Counted from the first letter of the stretch, positions 1 through 9,295 are shown. The stretch is DNA of 64,000 nucleotides from Piscinibacter defluvii (GCF_004011805.1 NZ_RCHJ01000005.1:394677-458676), one strand, 5' to 3'. Notes: generated from the sequence alone by a model not told the origin. Translations and numbers: made by a program.

Positions 1-2166
1 GTCGCTCGCCGCGCGCGTGCTGCGGCATTGCGGGCAGATGCGCCGCACCAGGCGCTGCGCCAGGATGGCCAGCAGCGCGTCGGCGAAGTTGAACGGGTCC
101 ATGCCCATGTCGAGCAGGCGCGTCACGGTCTCGGGCGCGCTGTTGGTGTGCAGCGTCGAGAGCACCAGGTGGCCGGTGAGGGACGCCTCGATCGCGGTCT
201 GCGCGGTCTCCTGGTCGCGGATCTCGCCGACCATGATCACGTCCGGGTCGGCGCGCAGGAAGGCGCGCAGGGCGCCGGCGAAGGTCCAGCCGATCTTCGG
301 GTTCACCTGCACCTGGCGCAGGCCGGGCTGGGTGATCTCCACCGGGTCCTCGGCGGTCCAGATCTTGCGCTCGGGCACGTTGATGTGGCTGAGCACCGAG
401 TGCAGCGTGGTGGTCTTGCCCGAGCCGGTGGGGCCGACGCACAGCACCATGCCGTAGGGCCGCTCGGCCACGCGCTTGAGCTCGGCCAGGTTGCGCGGCG
501 CCATGCCGAGCTTGTCCAGCGGGATCGGCTTGGCGCTGGCGAGGATGCGCATCACCACGTCCTCCAGCCCGCCGTTGGTCGGGATGGTGGCCACGCGCAG
601 CTCGATGCGGTGCTGCGGCGAGAACTTGGCGAAATTGATCTTGCCGTCCTGCGGCTTGCGCTTCTCGCTGATGTCGAGGTCGCACATGATCTTCACGCGT
701 GCCACCAGCGCATTGCGGTAGCTCGACGGCAGCTCGAGGTAGGTGCGCAGCAGGCCGTCCTTGCGGAAGCGGATGCGGATCTTCTCGCGGCCGGGGTAGC
801 TCTCGATGTGGATGTCGGAGACGCCGTCCTGGTGCGCCTCGACGATCATGGTGTTGATCAGCCGCACCAGCGAGTTGTCGCTCTGCTCGATCGCGGCGTC
901 CTCGTCGAAGCCGCCCGGGCGCTGCGCGCCCTCGCGCTCGAGCTGCTCGATCAGCTCGCCGGTGCCGGTGAGCTGGAACTCGATCGCCGGCACGCCGTCG
1001 GCACCGCCCGTCTGGCTGCCGATCCTGGCGTAGGCGCGGTCCAGCAGGTCCTCGATGTCGCGGCACTGCGCCAGCACCGGCACGGCCTTCATCTGGGCGA
1101 CGAACTCGACTTCCTCCACCGCGGCGCGGCGCCGCGCCGGGTCGTCGAGGGCGACGATCAGGCGGCCGTCGCGCAGCAGCAGCGGCATCGCCTTCAGGCG
1201 CCTGGCGGTGGCATAGGGCACGGCGCGCAGCGCTTCGGCCTCCACCGGGAACAGGTCGAGGTCGACCAGCGGGTAGCCCATCTTGCGCGACAGCGCGACC
1301 TGCAGGTCCTGGCGCGACACCACGCCCATGCGCACCAGCAGCTCGCCCAGCGGCACGCTGCGGTCGCCCTGCTGCTGGGCCAGCGCCTCCTGCAGCTGGG
1401 CGTCGTTGATCATGCCCAGCGAGATCAGCGCGTCGCCGATGCGCACCATCGGCATGTTGGCCTGGCGCGCCACCGCCTCGAGCAGCTGCTCGGGCGTGAC
1501 CACCTGGCGCGCCAGCAGGATGTCGCCGAGCTTGCGGCCGCGCAGGTCGTTCTGCAGGTCCACCGCCTGCTCCACCTGCTGCGGCGTGGCGCTGTTCTGC
1601 TGCACCAGCAGCTCGCCGATGCGCGGGCCGAGTTCTACGGCGCTGTAGGCGCTGCGCGGCACGAAGCGGCGCAGCACCGCGCCGTCGTCGCCGGCGGCCC
1701 CGGGCGCCGGCGGGAACAGGAACAGCCCGTGTTCGGTCTCGACATGGCCGACGGTGCGGCCGGCGAGCTCGCCGCCGTCGGCCAGCTTCACGCGGTAGTC
1801 GGCGTCGCCGCGCTGGCCGAGCATGGCCGCATGCGGGTCGCCCGCCGGCAGGGCCAGCGGGGCCAGCGGGGTGGTCAGCGTCAGCGCGCGGAACTGGTCG
1901 AAGCGCAGCGGCAGCGTGGTGCGCGCCGGCGGGATCTGCACATGCGCCACCGCCTCCTCGGGCACGAAGAAGGTCAGGCGGCCGGCGAGCGTCTTGTCGT
2001 TCAGGCCGGTGATCTCGCAGGGCAGCGGGTCGGTCTGGGCGGCCGGCGGCGGGTAGCTGGCGAAAGGCGGGGCGGGCCAGAGGAACTCGGGGCGGCCGAG
2101 CTTGTCCGGCACCGCGCGCGGCAGCGGCGGGGGATCCCAGGCGAGCGGGCTCAGCATCTCGGCCAT
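1..2166 (-). CDS. GspE/PilB-type secretion or pilus assembly ATPase (3' end outside window)
   Basis: Hexameric ATPase of the GspE/PilB/MshE family, which powers type II secretion or type IV pilus assembly at the cytoplasmic face of the inner membrane. I translated the minus strand directly; the frame is open for 722 codons to the left edge. Visible are Walker A GPTGSGKTT (residues 578-586), a Walker B/Asp-box region with DPDVIMVGEIRD, and the first CPQC pair of the zinc tetracysteine motif just before the edge. Residues ~180-345 hold MshEN-like units (RIGELLVQ..., KLGDILLAR..., RIGDALISLG..., LGELLVRMG...), a fold that binds c-di-GMP in MshE. About 150 residues before them match nothing I know. 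ATG 2166 is chosen because GAGG precedes it at good spacing; ATG 2190 is possible. No other pilus or secretion gene is visible, so the exact system is unknown. Confidence 0.9.
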   Translation of the reverse strand, partial: MAEMLSPLAWDPPPLPRAVPDKLGRPEFLWPAPPFASYPPPAAQTDPLPCEITGLNDKTLAGRLTFFVPEEAVAHVQIPPARTTLPLRFDQFRALTLTTPLAPLALPAGDPHAAMLGQRGDADYRVKLADGGELAGRTVGHVETEHGLFLFPPAPGAAGDDGAVLRRFVPRSAYSAVELGPRIGELLVQQNSATPQQVEQAVDLQNDLRGRKLGDILLARQVVTPEQLLEAVARQANMPMVRIGDALISLGMINDAQLQEALAQQQGDRSVPLGELLVRMGVVSRQDLQVALSRKMGYPLVDLDLFPVEAEALRAVPYATARRLKAMPLLLRDGRLIVALDDPARRRAAVEEVEFVAQMKAVPVLAQCRDIEDLLDRAYARIGSQTGGADGVPAIEFQLTGTGELIEQLEREGAQRPGGFDEDAAIEQSDNSLVRLINTMIVEAHQDGVSDIHIESYPGREKIRIRFRKDGLLRTYLELPSSYRNALVARVKIMCDLDISEKRKPQDGKINFAKFSPQHRIELRVATIPTNGGLEDVVMRILASAKPIPLDKLGMAPRNLAELKRVAERPYGMVLCVGPTGSGKTTTLHSVLSHINVPERKIWTAEDPVEITQPGLRQVQVNPKIGWTFAGALRAFLRADPDVIMVGEIRDQETAQTAIEASLTGHLVLSTLHTNSAPETVTRLLDMGMDPFNFADALLAILAQRLVRRICPQCRSTRAASD

Positions 2167-2326
2167 CGTGTCCTCGTGAACGGGCGGCATGCCGGGCGGC
2201 GGGCCACCCAGGCGCAGTTGGCTGCGATGTTGGCGGCCGGCCGCGCGCGCGATGCGCCGATAAGCGTGCCTATCGGGCCCCTGTTCGTGGCCAGGGCATG
2301 ATCGCGGCTGTGCCTCGGAGACCGCC

Positions 2327-3289
2327 ATGAAGAAGATCCTCGCTGCCTTGCTGCTCGCCACCGGACTGGCCGCACCCGCCTGGGCCGACAACTGGCCGGG
2401 CCGCCCGGTACGCATCGTCGTCCCGGCGCCGCCGGCCAGTTCGCTCGACGTGGTCGTGCGCCTGCTGTCCGAGCGCCTGAAGGAGCGCTGGGGCCAGAGC
2501 GTGGTCGTGGAGAACAAGGCCGGCGCCGGGGGCATGCTCGGCATGGACCTGGTGGCCAAGGCCGCGCCGGACGGCACGACGCTGGGCATCGGCTTCAACG
2601 GGCCGATCGCCTTCGGGCCGTTCATGTACAAGAAGATGCCCTACGACCCGGCGAAGGACCTGCTGCCGGTGGTGCTGACCACCTCGCAGCCCAACGTGCT
2701 GGCGGTGCCGGCCGGCCACCCGGCGCAGAGCGTGCCGGAATTCGTCGCCTGGGCGAAGAAGGAGGGCGGCAAGCTGAGCTACGGCTCGGTGGGCAATGGC
2801 AGCTCCTCGCACCTGACGATGGAGCTGTTCAAGCGCGCCGCCGGCTTCGAGGCCACGCACGTACCCTATGCCGGCTCGCCGCCGGCCGCGGCCTCGCTGG
2901 CCGCCGGCGACACCCAGGCACTGTTCACCGTGGCCCCGGCGCTGCTGCCGCTGGTGCAGGGCCAGCGCGTGCGGCTGCTGGCGGTGACGAGCGCGCAGCG
3001 CATCGAGGGCATGAAGCAGCTGCCCACCCTCGCCGAGGCGGGTTTCCCGGGCTTCGAGGCATTGGCCTGGAACGGACTGTTCGCCCCGTCCGGCACGCCG
3101 CCGGACATCGTCGATCGCATCAACGCCGACGTGAACGCGGCGCTGAAGGAACCCGCGGTGCAGGAGGCGCTGGCGAAGCAGGGCCTGATCCCGGGCGGCG
3201 GCAGCGCGGCCGAGTTCCGCCGCTACATCGAGCAGGAAGGCCGCACCTGGGGCGCGCTGATCCGGCAGGCGGGGATTGCGCTGGAGTGA
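2327..3289 (+). CDS. Bug-family tripartite tricarboxylate transporter substrate-binding protein
   Basis: Periplasmic solute-binding protein of the Bug/TctC family (320 aa, the usual length). A cleavable signal peptide (about residues 1-21, ending AAPAWA) is followed by the family start PVRIVVPAPP and the conserved NKAGAGG block and PDGTTLG motif. Bug proteins bind small carboxylates or amides. Most are orphans without adjacent TctAB membrane subunits, as here, so the ligand cannot be read from context. The start is supported by GGAG six bases upstream of ATG. It is divergent from the ATPase gene to its left. Confidence 0.93.
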   Translation: MKKILAALLLATGLAAPAWADNWPGRPVRIVVPAPPASSLDVVVRLLSERLKERWGQSVVVENKAGAGGMLGMDLVAKAAPDGTTLGIGFNGPIAFGPFMYKKMPYDPAKDLLPVVLTTSQPNVLAVPAGHPAQSVPEFVAWAKKEGGKLSYGSVGNGSSSHLTMELFKRAAGFEATHVPYAGSPPAAASLAAGDTQALFTVAPALLPLVQGQRVRLLAVTSAQRIEGMKQLPTLAEAGFPGFEALAWNGLFAPSGTPPDIVDRINADVNAALKEPAVQEALAKQGLIPGGGSAAEFRRYIEQEGRTWGALIRQAGIALE

Positions 3290-3332
3290 GGGGGTGACGG
3301 CCGGCGCCCGGCAGGGCGAAGCGCGGCCCTCC

Positions 3333-3338
3333 TACAAT
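3333..3338 (+). promoter_or_regulatory. possible -10 element TACAAT before the DUF2946 gene
   Basis: TACAAT differs from the sigma-70 consensus -10 at one base and lies 10 bases upstream of the ATG at 3349. No convincing -35 box is visible upstream. If used, it would give a leaderless or very short-leader transcript, so this is a weak call. Confidence 0.25.
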
Positions 3339-3348
3339 CGCGCCGCCC

Positions 3349-3744
3349 ATGCGCTGCGTCAATTCACGACTCCGACTCGGCCTGGCTCTGCTGGCCTGGT
3401 TCGCGCAGCTGTGCCTGCCGTGGGTCCACGCGGCGAGCATGGCCGTGGTCCCGGCGCCGATGGCCGCCTGGTGCGGCGACCCGGCCCGCGCGTCGGCCGT
3501 CATCGCCGGGCTGCCGGCTGAACTGAGGCAGTCACTCGACCCGGACGGCTCCAGCGCCGACCTGCTCGCCACCTGTGCCCAGGTGTGCGCGGCCTGCACC
3601 CTGCCGCCGCCGCTGCCGGCCCCGGCACCGACCCTGGTGCTGCGCAACGCGGGGGTGGAGCCAGTGCCCCCGTGCCGGCCGATGCCGCTCGCCTGCGAGC
3701 CGGCACCCAGGCCACCCTCGCAAGGTCCTCCAACGCTCGGCTGA
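3349..3744 (+). CDS. DUF2946-like secreted protein
   Basis: 131-aa protein with an N-terminal signal sequence (hydrophobic LGLALLAWFAQLCLP, cleavage after WVHAA) and a proline-rich C-terminus. The two-arginine/leucine start and a central Cys-x3-Cys-x2-Cys stretch (CAQVCAAC) resemble DUF2946 proteins, commonly encoded next to TonB-dependent receptors and PepSY proteins in proteobacteria and suspected in copper or other metal handling. The receptor gene follows 147 bp downstream on the same strand. Function is inferred from family context only. Confidence 0.72.
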   Translation: MRCVNSRLRLGLALLAWFAQLCLPWVHAASMAVVPAPMAAWCGDPARASAVIAGLPAELRQSLDPDGSSADLLATCAQVCAACTLPPPLPAPAPTLVLRNAGVEPVPPCRPMPLACEPAPRPPSQGPPTLG

Positions 3745-3891
3745 AGCGACCCGACACACGCCCTGCCTCGGCAGTCTGGCGGCCCGCCCGCGGCGGCCCG
3801 CCGCGACGCTGCACAGCGCGTGTGTTCCCGACCGACGGCGCTTGCTCGTGCTGCGCCGCCGCGCTCCTTCATCCGAACGCGACACCTCACC

Positions 3892-5946
3892 ATGATCCGA
3901 CATGCCGGCGCGGCACTTTCCGCGCTCGTCCTCAGCCCCTGCGTGCTCGCGCAGGACCTTGTCTCCTCGTCCCAGACCACGCTGCCCTCGGTCCAGGTCA
4001 CCGGCGCCGGCGCCGACCCGGTGCGCAGGGCCATCACGGCCGAGCAGGCCGCCACGCCCGGCGCCGTGACCGTCGTCGACGGCGAGGGCCTGCGCCAGCG
4101 CAGCGTCACCACCCTCGCCGACATGCTGCGCTACGTGCCCGGCCTGTGGGTGGCCAGCGGCTCGACCGGCGACTCAACGTTCTTCTCCAGCCGCGGCTCC
4201 AACCTGGACGCCACCAACTACGACGGCAACGGCATCAAGCTGCTCGTGGACGGCTTGCCCGTCACGGCAGCGGACGGCAACAACCACAACCGCGACGTCG
4301 ACCCGCTGTCGGCGCGCTACGTGGTCGTCGCGCGCGGCGCCAACGCGCTGACCTACGGCGCGAGCACACTCGGCGGGGCGATCGACTTCATCACCCCCAC
4401 CGCGCGCGATGGTGCGCCCGACGAGGTGCTGCTCAACCTCGGCAGCCATGGCCAGCGCCAGGCCCGCGTGACGCTGGGCACGCAGTCGGGCGCGTTCGAC
4501 GCTTTGCTCAGTGTCGAGGGCCGTCGCTACGACGGGTTCCGCGGGCACCAGGCGCAGGAGCGAACAGGCGTCTATGCCAACGCGGGCTGGCAGCTCGCGC
4601 CCTCGGTCCAGACGCGCTTCTACGCCACGGCCATCGACAACGACCAGCAATTGCCCGGCGGCCTGACACGCGACGAGTTCCGCGCCGACCCGCGCCAGGG
4701 CGCGCCCTCGGCGATCGCCGGTGACTACCGGTACAACGTCAGGACCTGGCGCCTGGCGAACAAGACGAGCTGGAGCATCGATGCCGACAGCAGCCTGAGC
4801 GCCGGCGTGTCGCTCGAGTCGCAGAAGCTCTACCACCCGATCGTCTACGCGCCGCCGTTCTTCAGCCTGCTGATCGACACCGAGCAGCGCAACCTCGGGA
4901 CGATGCTGCGCTACCAGCGAAGGATCGCCGCGCACGACCTGCTGGTCGGGCTCAACGGGGGCCGCACCAGCGTGCAGGGAGGCAACTACAGCTACTCGCC
5001 GGGCGGGCCGCGCAGCCGCTTCGCGGACGTCGACAACCACGCCGACAACCTCGAACTCTTCGCGCTGGACCGCTGGCAGTTCGCGCCGGGCTGGACGGCG
5101 GTCTACGGCGCCCAGGCCGTGTCGGGACGGCGCGAGGTGCGGGTCGCCGGACTGGACGGCGACTACCGCAGCGTCAACCCGCGCGCCGGCGTGATCTACC
5201 AGCTGTCGCCGGCCACGCAGCTGTACGCCAACCTCAGCCGCACCTACGAGGCACCGACGCTGTACGAGCTCCAGGACGACACGGCGGGCGGTCCGGCGCC
5301 GACGCTGCTCGACGCGATGAAGGGCACCGTCGTGGAGTTCGGCACGCGCGGCGCGCTCGAGTCCGGCAGCAGCCGCTGGCATTGGGACCTGGCGCTCTAC
5401 TGGGGCCGGCTGAAGCACGAGATCCTGTCGCGCGACGACCCGGCCGCGCCCGGCACCAGCCAGTCGCTGAACGTCGAGCGCACGATCCACGCCGGTATCG
5501 AGGCGCTGCTCGGTGCAAGCCTCGCGCTCGACGCCGCCGGCGAACATCGCCTCGAGCCGCTGCTCAACCTGACGCTGAACCATTTCCGCTTCGACGCAGA
5601 CCCGACCTACGGCGATCGGCAGCTTCCCGCGGCGCCCCGGTACGCGCTGAAGGGTGAGCTGCTGTACCGCCATGCGAGCGGCTTCTTCGCCGGCCCGACC
5701 TTCGACCGCGTCGGCAGGCGCTGGGCCGACTTCGGCAACACCTACGCGGTCGACGCCTACACGCTGTGGGGCGTGCGCGCGGGCTACGCCACCCGCCGCT
5801 GGGAGGTGTTCGTCGACGCCCGCAACCTCGGTGACAAGGCCTATGTGTCGCAGTTCAGCGTGAGGGACGCGGCGCCGGCGGACGCGGCGATCCTGACGCC
5901 GGGCGAGCCGCGTTCGGTGGTCGTCGGCGCGCGACTGAAGTTCTGA
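3892..5946 (+). CDS. TonB-dependent outer-membrane receptor
   Basis: 684-aa outer-membrane beta-barrel receptor for a metal chelate, siderophore or similar ligand, energised by TonB. A signal peptide (MIRHAGAALSALVL...LAQ) precedes a TonB-box-like stretch (TLPSVQVTG), then the plug domain (VVDGEGLRQRSVTTLADML, VLLVDG-type segment LLVDGLPV, and RGANALTYGASTLGGAI), and a barrel ending in a C-terminal aromatic (GARLKF), typical for BAM recognition. An upstream in-frame start at 3820 would bury the signal peptide, so ATG 3892 is chosen. The PepSY gene follows 9 bp downstream, indicating one operon. The ligand cannot be determined; the DUF2946 and PepSY neighbours suggest iron or copper. Confidence 0.92.
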   Translation: MIRHAGAALSALVLSPCVLAQDLVSSSQTTLPSVQVTGAGADPVRRAITAEQAATPGAVTVVDGEGLRQRSVTTLADMLRYVPGLWVASGSTGDSTFFSSRGSNLDATNYDGNGIKLLVDGLPVTAADGNNHNRDVDPLSARYVVVARGANALTYGASTLGGAIDFITPTARDGAPDEVLLNLGSHGQRQARVTLGTQSGAFDALLSVEGRRYDGFRGHQAQERTGVYANAGWQLAPSVQTRFYATAIDNDQQLPGGLTRDEFRADPRQGAPSAIAGDYRYNVRTWRLANKTSWSIDADSSLSAGVSLESQKLYHPIVYAPPFFSLLIDTEQRNLGTMLRYQRRIAAHDLLVGLNGGRTSVQGGNYSYSPGGPRSRFADVDNHADNLELFALDRWQFAPGWTAVYGAQAVSGRREVRVAGLDGDYRSVNPRAGVIYQLSPATQLYANLSRTYEAPTLYELQDDTAGGPAPTLLDAMKGTVVEFGTRGALESGSSRWHWDLALYWGRLKHEILSRDDPAAPGTSQSLNVERTIHAGIEALLGASLALDAAGEHRLEPLLNLTLNHFRFDADPTYGDRQLPAAPRYALKGELLYRHASGFFAGPTFDRVGRRWADFGNTYAVDAYTLWGVRAGYATRRWEVFVDARNLGDKAYVSQFSVRDAAPADAAILTPGEPRSVVVGARLKF

Positions 5947-5955
5947 GAGGCAGCG

Positions 5956-7362
5956 ATGAACGTCATGACCGAGTCGACCCCCGGCGCCGAGTCCGCGCTG
6001 TACCGCCGCGTCTGGCGCTGGCACTTCTACGCCGGCCTCGTCTGCCTGCCGTTCCTGGTGCTGCTGGCGCTGACCGGCGGGCTGTACCTGTTCAAGGACC
6101 CCATCGAGGCCAGGCTGTACGCGCGCCTGGAGCGTGTCGGTGTGCAGGCGGCACCGGCGCTGGACGCGCAGGCGCTGGTGGCGAAGGCGGTGACGGCGCT
6201 GTCGTCCGCGCCGGACTCCGTCGTGCGCTACGTGGCCCCGGCCGGCCCCGGCCGCAGCGCCGAGGTGGGCTTGCGCCGCGACGGCGGCATCGTCGCCGTC
6301 TACCTGGACCCGGCCGACGGCCGCGTGCTGGGAACGCTGCGCGACGACGAGCGCCTGATGAATGTGGTCAAGCGCATCCACTCGCTGGCCATCGCCGGCG
6401 TGGCGGCCAACCACTGGATCGAGGTCGTTGCGGGCTGGGCCATCGTGCTGGCGGTGTCCGGTGTGTTCCTCTGGTGGCCGCGCGGCCGCCGCGAGGGCGT
6501 CGTCACGGTGCGCGCGCGACCGTCACGGCGCCTGTGGTGGCGCGACGTGCACGCGGTGACGGGGGTCTTCGCCGCCGCGGCGCTGCTGTTCCTCGCGGTC
6601 ACCGGACTGCCCTGGTCGGCGTTCTGGGGCGAGCAGTTCGGGCGCCTCGCGAGCCGCTGGGGCCTGGGCACGCCGGCGTACCTCTGGGGCGGCACGCCGC
6701 AGTCGCAGGCACCGCTGGCCGACCTGGCGGCACTGCCCTGGAGCGCATCGCATGCGCCCTTGCCGTCGTCCGCGGCGCCTCACCACGAGGGCCACGCATC
6801 CCCCGCGGCGCCGGAAGCCGTGCCGGCCCGGATCGAGGCCGCGTCGATCGGGCTGAACCGTGCGCTGCAGCGGCTGGCAGAACTCGGCCTGCCGGCTGGC
6901 ACGCCGCTGCGCCTGCCGGAGGGGCCGCGGGGTGTCTACAGCGCGGCGCACTTCCCGGACGACGTGCGCGCCGTGCGGGTGGTGCACCTGGATCGCTACT
7001 CGGGCGCCGTGCTCGCCGACATCGGCTACGCGGACTACGGCGCCCTCGGCAAGGCCACCGAGTGGGGCATCAGCATCCACACCGGGCGACAGTTCGGCGC
7101 GATCAACCAGCTGGTGATGCTGGCAGGCTGCGGCGCCATCGTCGCCCTGGCGGTGTCGGCCGCCGTCATGTGGTGGAAGCGCCGCCCGCAAGGGAGGCTG
7201 GCCGCGCCGCCGCGCCGCGACGGCGACCGCGCGGCGGCGGGCGCCATCGGCGTGGCCGTGCTGCTGGGCCTGCTGTATCCGCTGCTCGGCGCGTCGATGC
7301 TCGCAGCCCTCGCCCTCGACCGGCTGGTGCCGGCGCGCTGGCGCGAGCGCTACGGTCTGTGA
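5956..7362 (+). CDS. PepSY-associated transmembrane protein
   Basis: 468-aa inner-membrane protein of the PepSY-TM family (PiuB/FoxB-like), often encoded with siderophore receptors and thought to reduce or release chelated iron. The first helix carries the family start (RRVWRWHFYAGLVCLPFLV). Further helices lie near residues 155-175, 200-220, 385-405 and 425-450, with periplasmic PepSY-type segments between. Histidines on the helix ends (WHFYAG, RDVHAVTG, ISIHTG) are candidate haem or metal ligands. AGAGG lies upstream of ATG 5956. It is coupled to the TonB receptor by a 9-bp gap. Confidence 0.88.
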   Translation: MNVMTESTPGAESALYRRVWRWHFYAGLVCLPFLVLLALTGGLYLFKDPIEARLYARLERVGVQAAPALDAQALVAKAVTALSSAPDSVVRYVAPAGPGRSAEVGLRRDGGIVAVYLDPADGRVLGTLRDDERLMNVVKRIHSLAIAGVAANHWIEVVAGWAIVLAVSGVFLWWPRGRREGVVTVRARPSRRLWWRDVHAVTGVFAAAALLFLAVTGLPWSAFWGEQFGRLASRWGLGTPAYLWGGTPQSQAPLADLAALPWSASHAPLPSSAAPHHEGHASPAAPEAVPARIEAASIGLNRALQRLAELGLPAGTPLRLPEGPRGVYSAAHFPDDVRAVRVVHLDRYSGAVLADIGYADYGALGKATEWGISIHTGRQFGAINQLVMLAGCGAIVALAVSAAVMWWKRRPQGRLAAPPRRDGDRAAAGAIGVAVLLGLLYPLLGASMLAALALDRLVPARWRERYGL

Positions 7363-7395
7363 TCACGCCGCGTGGTGCCGTCGGGCGATGCGTCT

Positions 7396-8262
7396 TCACG
7401 CGCGTTCCCGCTCCCCGACGCCCCGGCCCGGACTCCGTCCTCCCACCACGATCGCCACCCCGCTCGCGACGATCAGCGCCAGGCCGGCGAGCGCCAGCGC
7501 ATTCGGCCACACGCCCCACACCAGCACGCCGGCCACCAGCCCCCAGAGCGCGAAGCTGTAGAAGAACGGCGCCACTGCGGCCGGCCGGCCGACGCGGTAG
7601 GCGAGCAGCACACCGGCGTGGCCGAGCGTGACGAGCAGGCCGGCGGCGCCTAGGTGCGCGAGATGCAGCGCGTCCGGTGCGACCCAGCGTTCGCTCGCCA
7701 GGCTCATCGCCGCGGCGCCGGCGGTGACCATCACGTTGGTGGCCAGCACCATCACCGTCACCGGACAGTCGGCCGGCACCGTGCGGCCGATCAGGTCGCG
7801 TGCGGCGATGAGCACGGCCGTGGCAAAGGCGAGCAGCACCGCGCTGGAGACTCCCGCGGCCGTCGGCTGCGCCACCATCAGCGCGCCGGCGAAGCCGAGC
7901 AGCACCAGCGCCATCCGCGTCGCCCCGACGGGTTCGCGCAGCAGCACGGCGGCCGCGACGATCACCAGCAGCGGCGCGGTCTGCAGGATCGCGATCACGT
8001 CGGCGATCGGCATGCGGGCGAGCGCGACGATGTAGCACAGCACGCTGAAGGTCTCCGCCGCCGCGCGCAGCAGCACGCGGCCGTGCAGGGCGCTCGCGAT
8101 CATGTGCCCGTCGCCGCGCAGCGCCACCCACAGCGCGGCCGCCGCGCTGGCCGCGAGCCCGCGCAGGAACAGCACCTCGAACGGCGGCAGCGCCTCGGTG
8201 ACGAGCTTCATGAACACGTCGCCGATCACGAACACGGCCGTGGCCGCCGCCATGGCGGCCAT
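7396..8262 (-). CDS. DMT-superfamily (EamA) transporter
   Basis: 288-aa, ten-helix membrane protein with two EamA repeats, e.g. FVIGDVFMKLVTEALPPFEV and LRG at the start of the first repeat, and the second repeat starting near GLLVTLGHAG. The family exports or imports metabolites such as amino acids or nucleosides; substrate unknown. The frame is open much further upstream, but the residues before the first helix do not look coding, so ATG 8262 (or 8253) is chosen. It follows the MTH1187 gene by 32 bp on the same strand, and the two may be co-transcribed. Confidence 0.85.
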   Translation of the reverse strand: MAAMAAATAVFVIGDVFMKLVTEALPPFEVLFLRGLAASAAAALWVALRGDGHMIASALHGRVLLRAAAETFSVLCYIVALARMPIADVIAILQTAPLLVIVAAAVLLREPVGATRMALVLLGFAGALMVAQPTAAGVSSAVLLAFATAVLIAARDLIGRTVPADCPVTVMVLATNVMVTAGAAAMSLASERWVAPDALHLAHLGAAGLLVTLGHAGVLLAYRVGRPAAVAPFFYSFALWGLVAGVLVWGVWPNALALAGLALIVASGVAIVVGGRSPGRGVGERERA

Positions 8263-8294
8263 GCCCAGCGCGTCGGACGGCCGGCCCGCGGCGC

Positions 8295-8606
8295 TCAGGT
8301 GCTCAGCCTCCGGCCGAGCACCTGCTCCACCTTGGCCGTCTTGCCCTGCAGGCGGCCGGCCGGCGCATCGCGCCAGTCGACCTTCAGGTGCACGCCGATG
8401 CGGCTGCAGCCGGCCTCGCGCAGCTTGTCGAAGCAGGCCTTGACGACGCCGAAGGTCTCGTCCCACTCGCCTTCGAGGATGGTGCCCATCGGCGTGAGCT
8501 GGTAGGGCAGGCCGCTGCGGTCGACGATGTCGATGGCCTGGGCCACCAGGGCGCTGACACTGTCGCCGTCGGCACGCGGCGAGATCTGGAATTCGAGCAG
8601 GACCAT
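8295..8606 (-). CDS. MTH1187/YkoF-family thiamine-binding-like protein
   Basis: 103-aa cytoplasmic ferredoxin-fold protein of the MTH1187 (DUF77) family. Recognisable are the N-terminal strand VLLEFQISP, the central YQLTPMGTILEGEW segment and VVKACFDKLREAG. Family structures bind thiamine or hydroxymethylpyrimidine-like ligands and assemble as multimers. GAGGA precedes the ATG. The downstream DMT transporter may act on a related compound, but that is only suggested by adjacency. Confidence 0.88.
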   Translation of the reverse strand: MVLLEFQISPRADGDSVSALVAQAIDIVDRSGLPYQLTPMGTILEGEWDETFGVVKACFDKLREAGCSRIGVHLKVDWRDAPAGRLQGKTAKVEQVLGRRLST

Positions 8607-8686
8607 GGCGTGGGTTCCTCGTCGGCCGCCGGGCGGACCGGGGTCGCGAGAATAACGCTGCGCCGCCGCCGGCCCGCCAGCGGCTC

Positions 8687-8764
8687 TCAAGCAACTGTGG
8701 CTTCGCCACCTTGCTTGAACCCCCGCGGGGGGCGGGCTGGGCGCAGCCCGGCCCTGGGGGGCGC
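8687..8764. repeat. intergenic cluster of perfect hairpins
   Basis: Three inverted repeats in 78 bases between two minus-strand genes. 8687-8718 pairs TCAAGCAA with TTGCTTGA around an inner GTGGC-TTC-GCCAC stem. CCCCGCGGGG follows near 8720. GGGCTG-GGCG-CAGCCC occupies 8734-8749. There is no U-tract, so it is not a classical terminator. It looks like an interspersed palindromic (REP-like) element, possibly acting in mRNA stability or termination after the DUF3455 gene. Confidence 0.6.
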
Positions 8765-9295
8765 TCAGTAGGCCGACGCGAACAGCACGTACACCGCACG
8801 GTAGGGCACGCGCGCCTGCTCGCCCACGTGGGCCGCGTCGCAGGGCGTGGCGGGGGCGAGGCCGCCGACGGTCTGCAGGCGCTGGATGCTGCGCACGGTG
8901 CTGAAGCGTCCCGGCGCGCCGCCCGGTGTCGCATCCAGCAGCAGCCAGGGGATGGCCTGCGGGTCGGGGCCGGGGTCGCGGGCGCGCAGCTTCCCGGTCA
9001 GACGGCTGCCGTCGGCGGCCTGCCAGGTCGGGCCGGCGAAATGGGTGCCGAGCGTGCGGCCGTGTGCGTCGGTCAGGTCGGCCTCCGGGGCCTTGAAGCT
9101 CCAGGCGTGGCCGCCGCCGGCGCTGGCGGTGCATTCGTAGATCTGCACGCCACGCGCGTTCAGCACCTCGGTGGCGCGCTGGTCGGCGGGCGGCTGCAGC
9201 GCCGCGGGCGCAGCCGGGGGCAGGGGCATGCTGGTGCAGGCGGCCGCGAGCAGGAAAGGCATGGTGGCCAGCAGGCGCGGGAAGGGCAGGGGCAT
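8765..9295 (-). CDS. DUF3455 family lipoprotein
   Basis: 176-aa predicted lipoprotein: signal peptide MPLPFPRLLATMPFLLAAAC with the acylated Cys in a LAAAC lipobox. The mature part matches the DUF3455 pattern (GVQIYECTA..., WSFKAPEADL, GTHFAGPTWQ, DGSRLTG, PWLLLDA). Family function is unknown; many members are secreted by proteobacteria and fungi. GGAG six bases before ATG 9295 supports the start. The upstream intergenic region (9296-9489) is shared with the divergent TIR gene. Confidence 0.88.
   Translation of the reverse strand: MPLPFPRLLATMPFLLAAACTSMPLPPAAPAALQPPADQRATEVLNARGVQIYECTASAGGGHAWSFKAPEADLTDAHGRTLGTHFAGPTWQAADGSRLTGKLRARDPGPDPQAIPWLLLDATPGGAPGRFSTVRSIQRLQTVGGLAPATPCDAAHVGEQARVPYRAVYVLFASAY

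Noticed and set aside
28..2301. Long plus-strand open frame (757 codons) opposite the ATPase gene
   Set aside because: Composition is Ala/Arg/His-rich without motifs, while the minus strand encodes a textbook ATPase. It is an antisense artefact of high GC.
3820..3891. Upstream start for the TonB receptor
   Set aside because: It would place 24 residues before an otherwise perfect signal peptide; no ribosome site.
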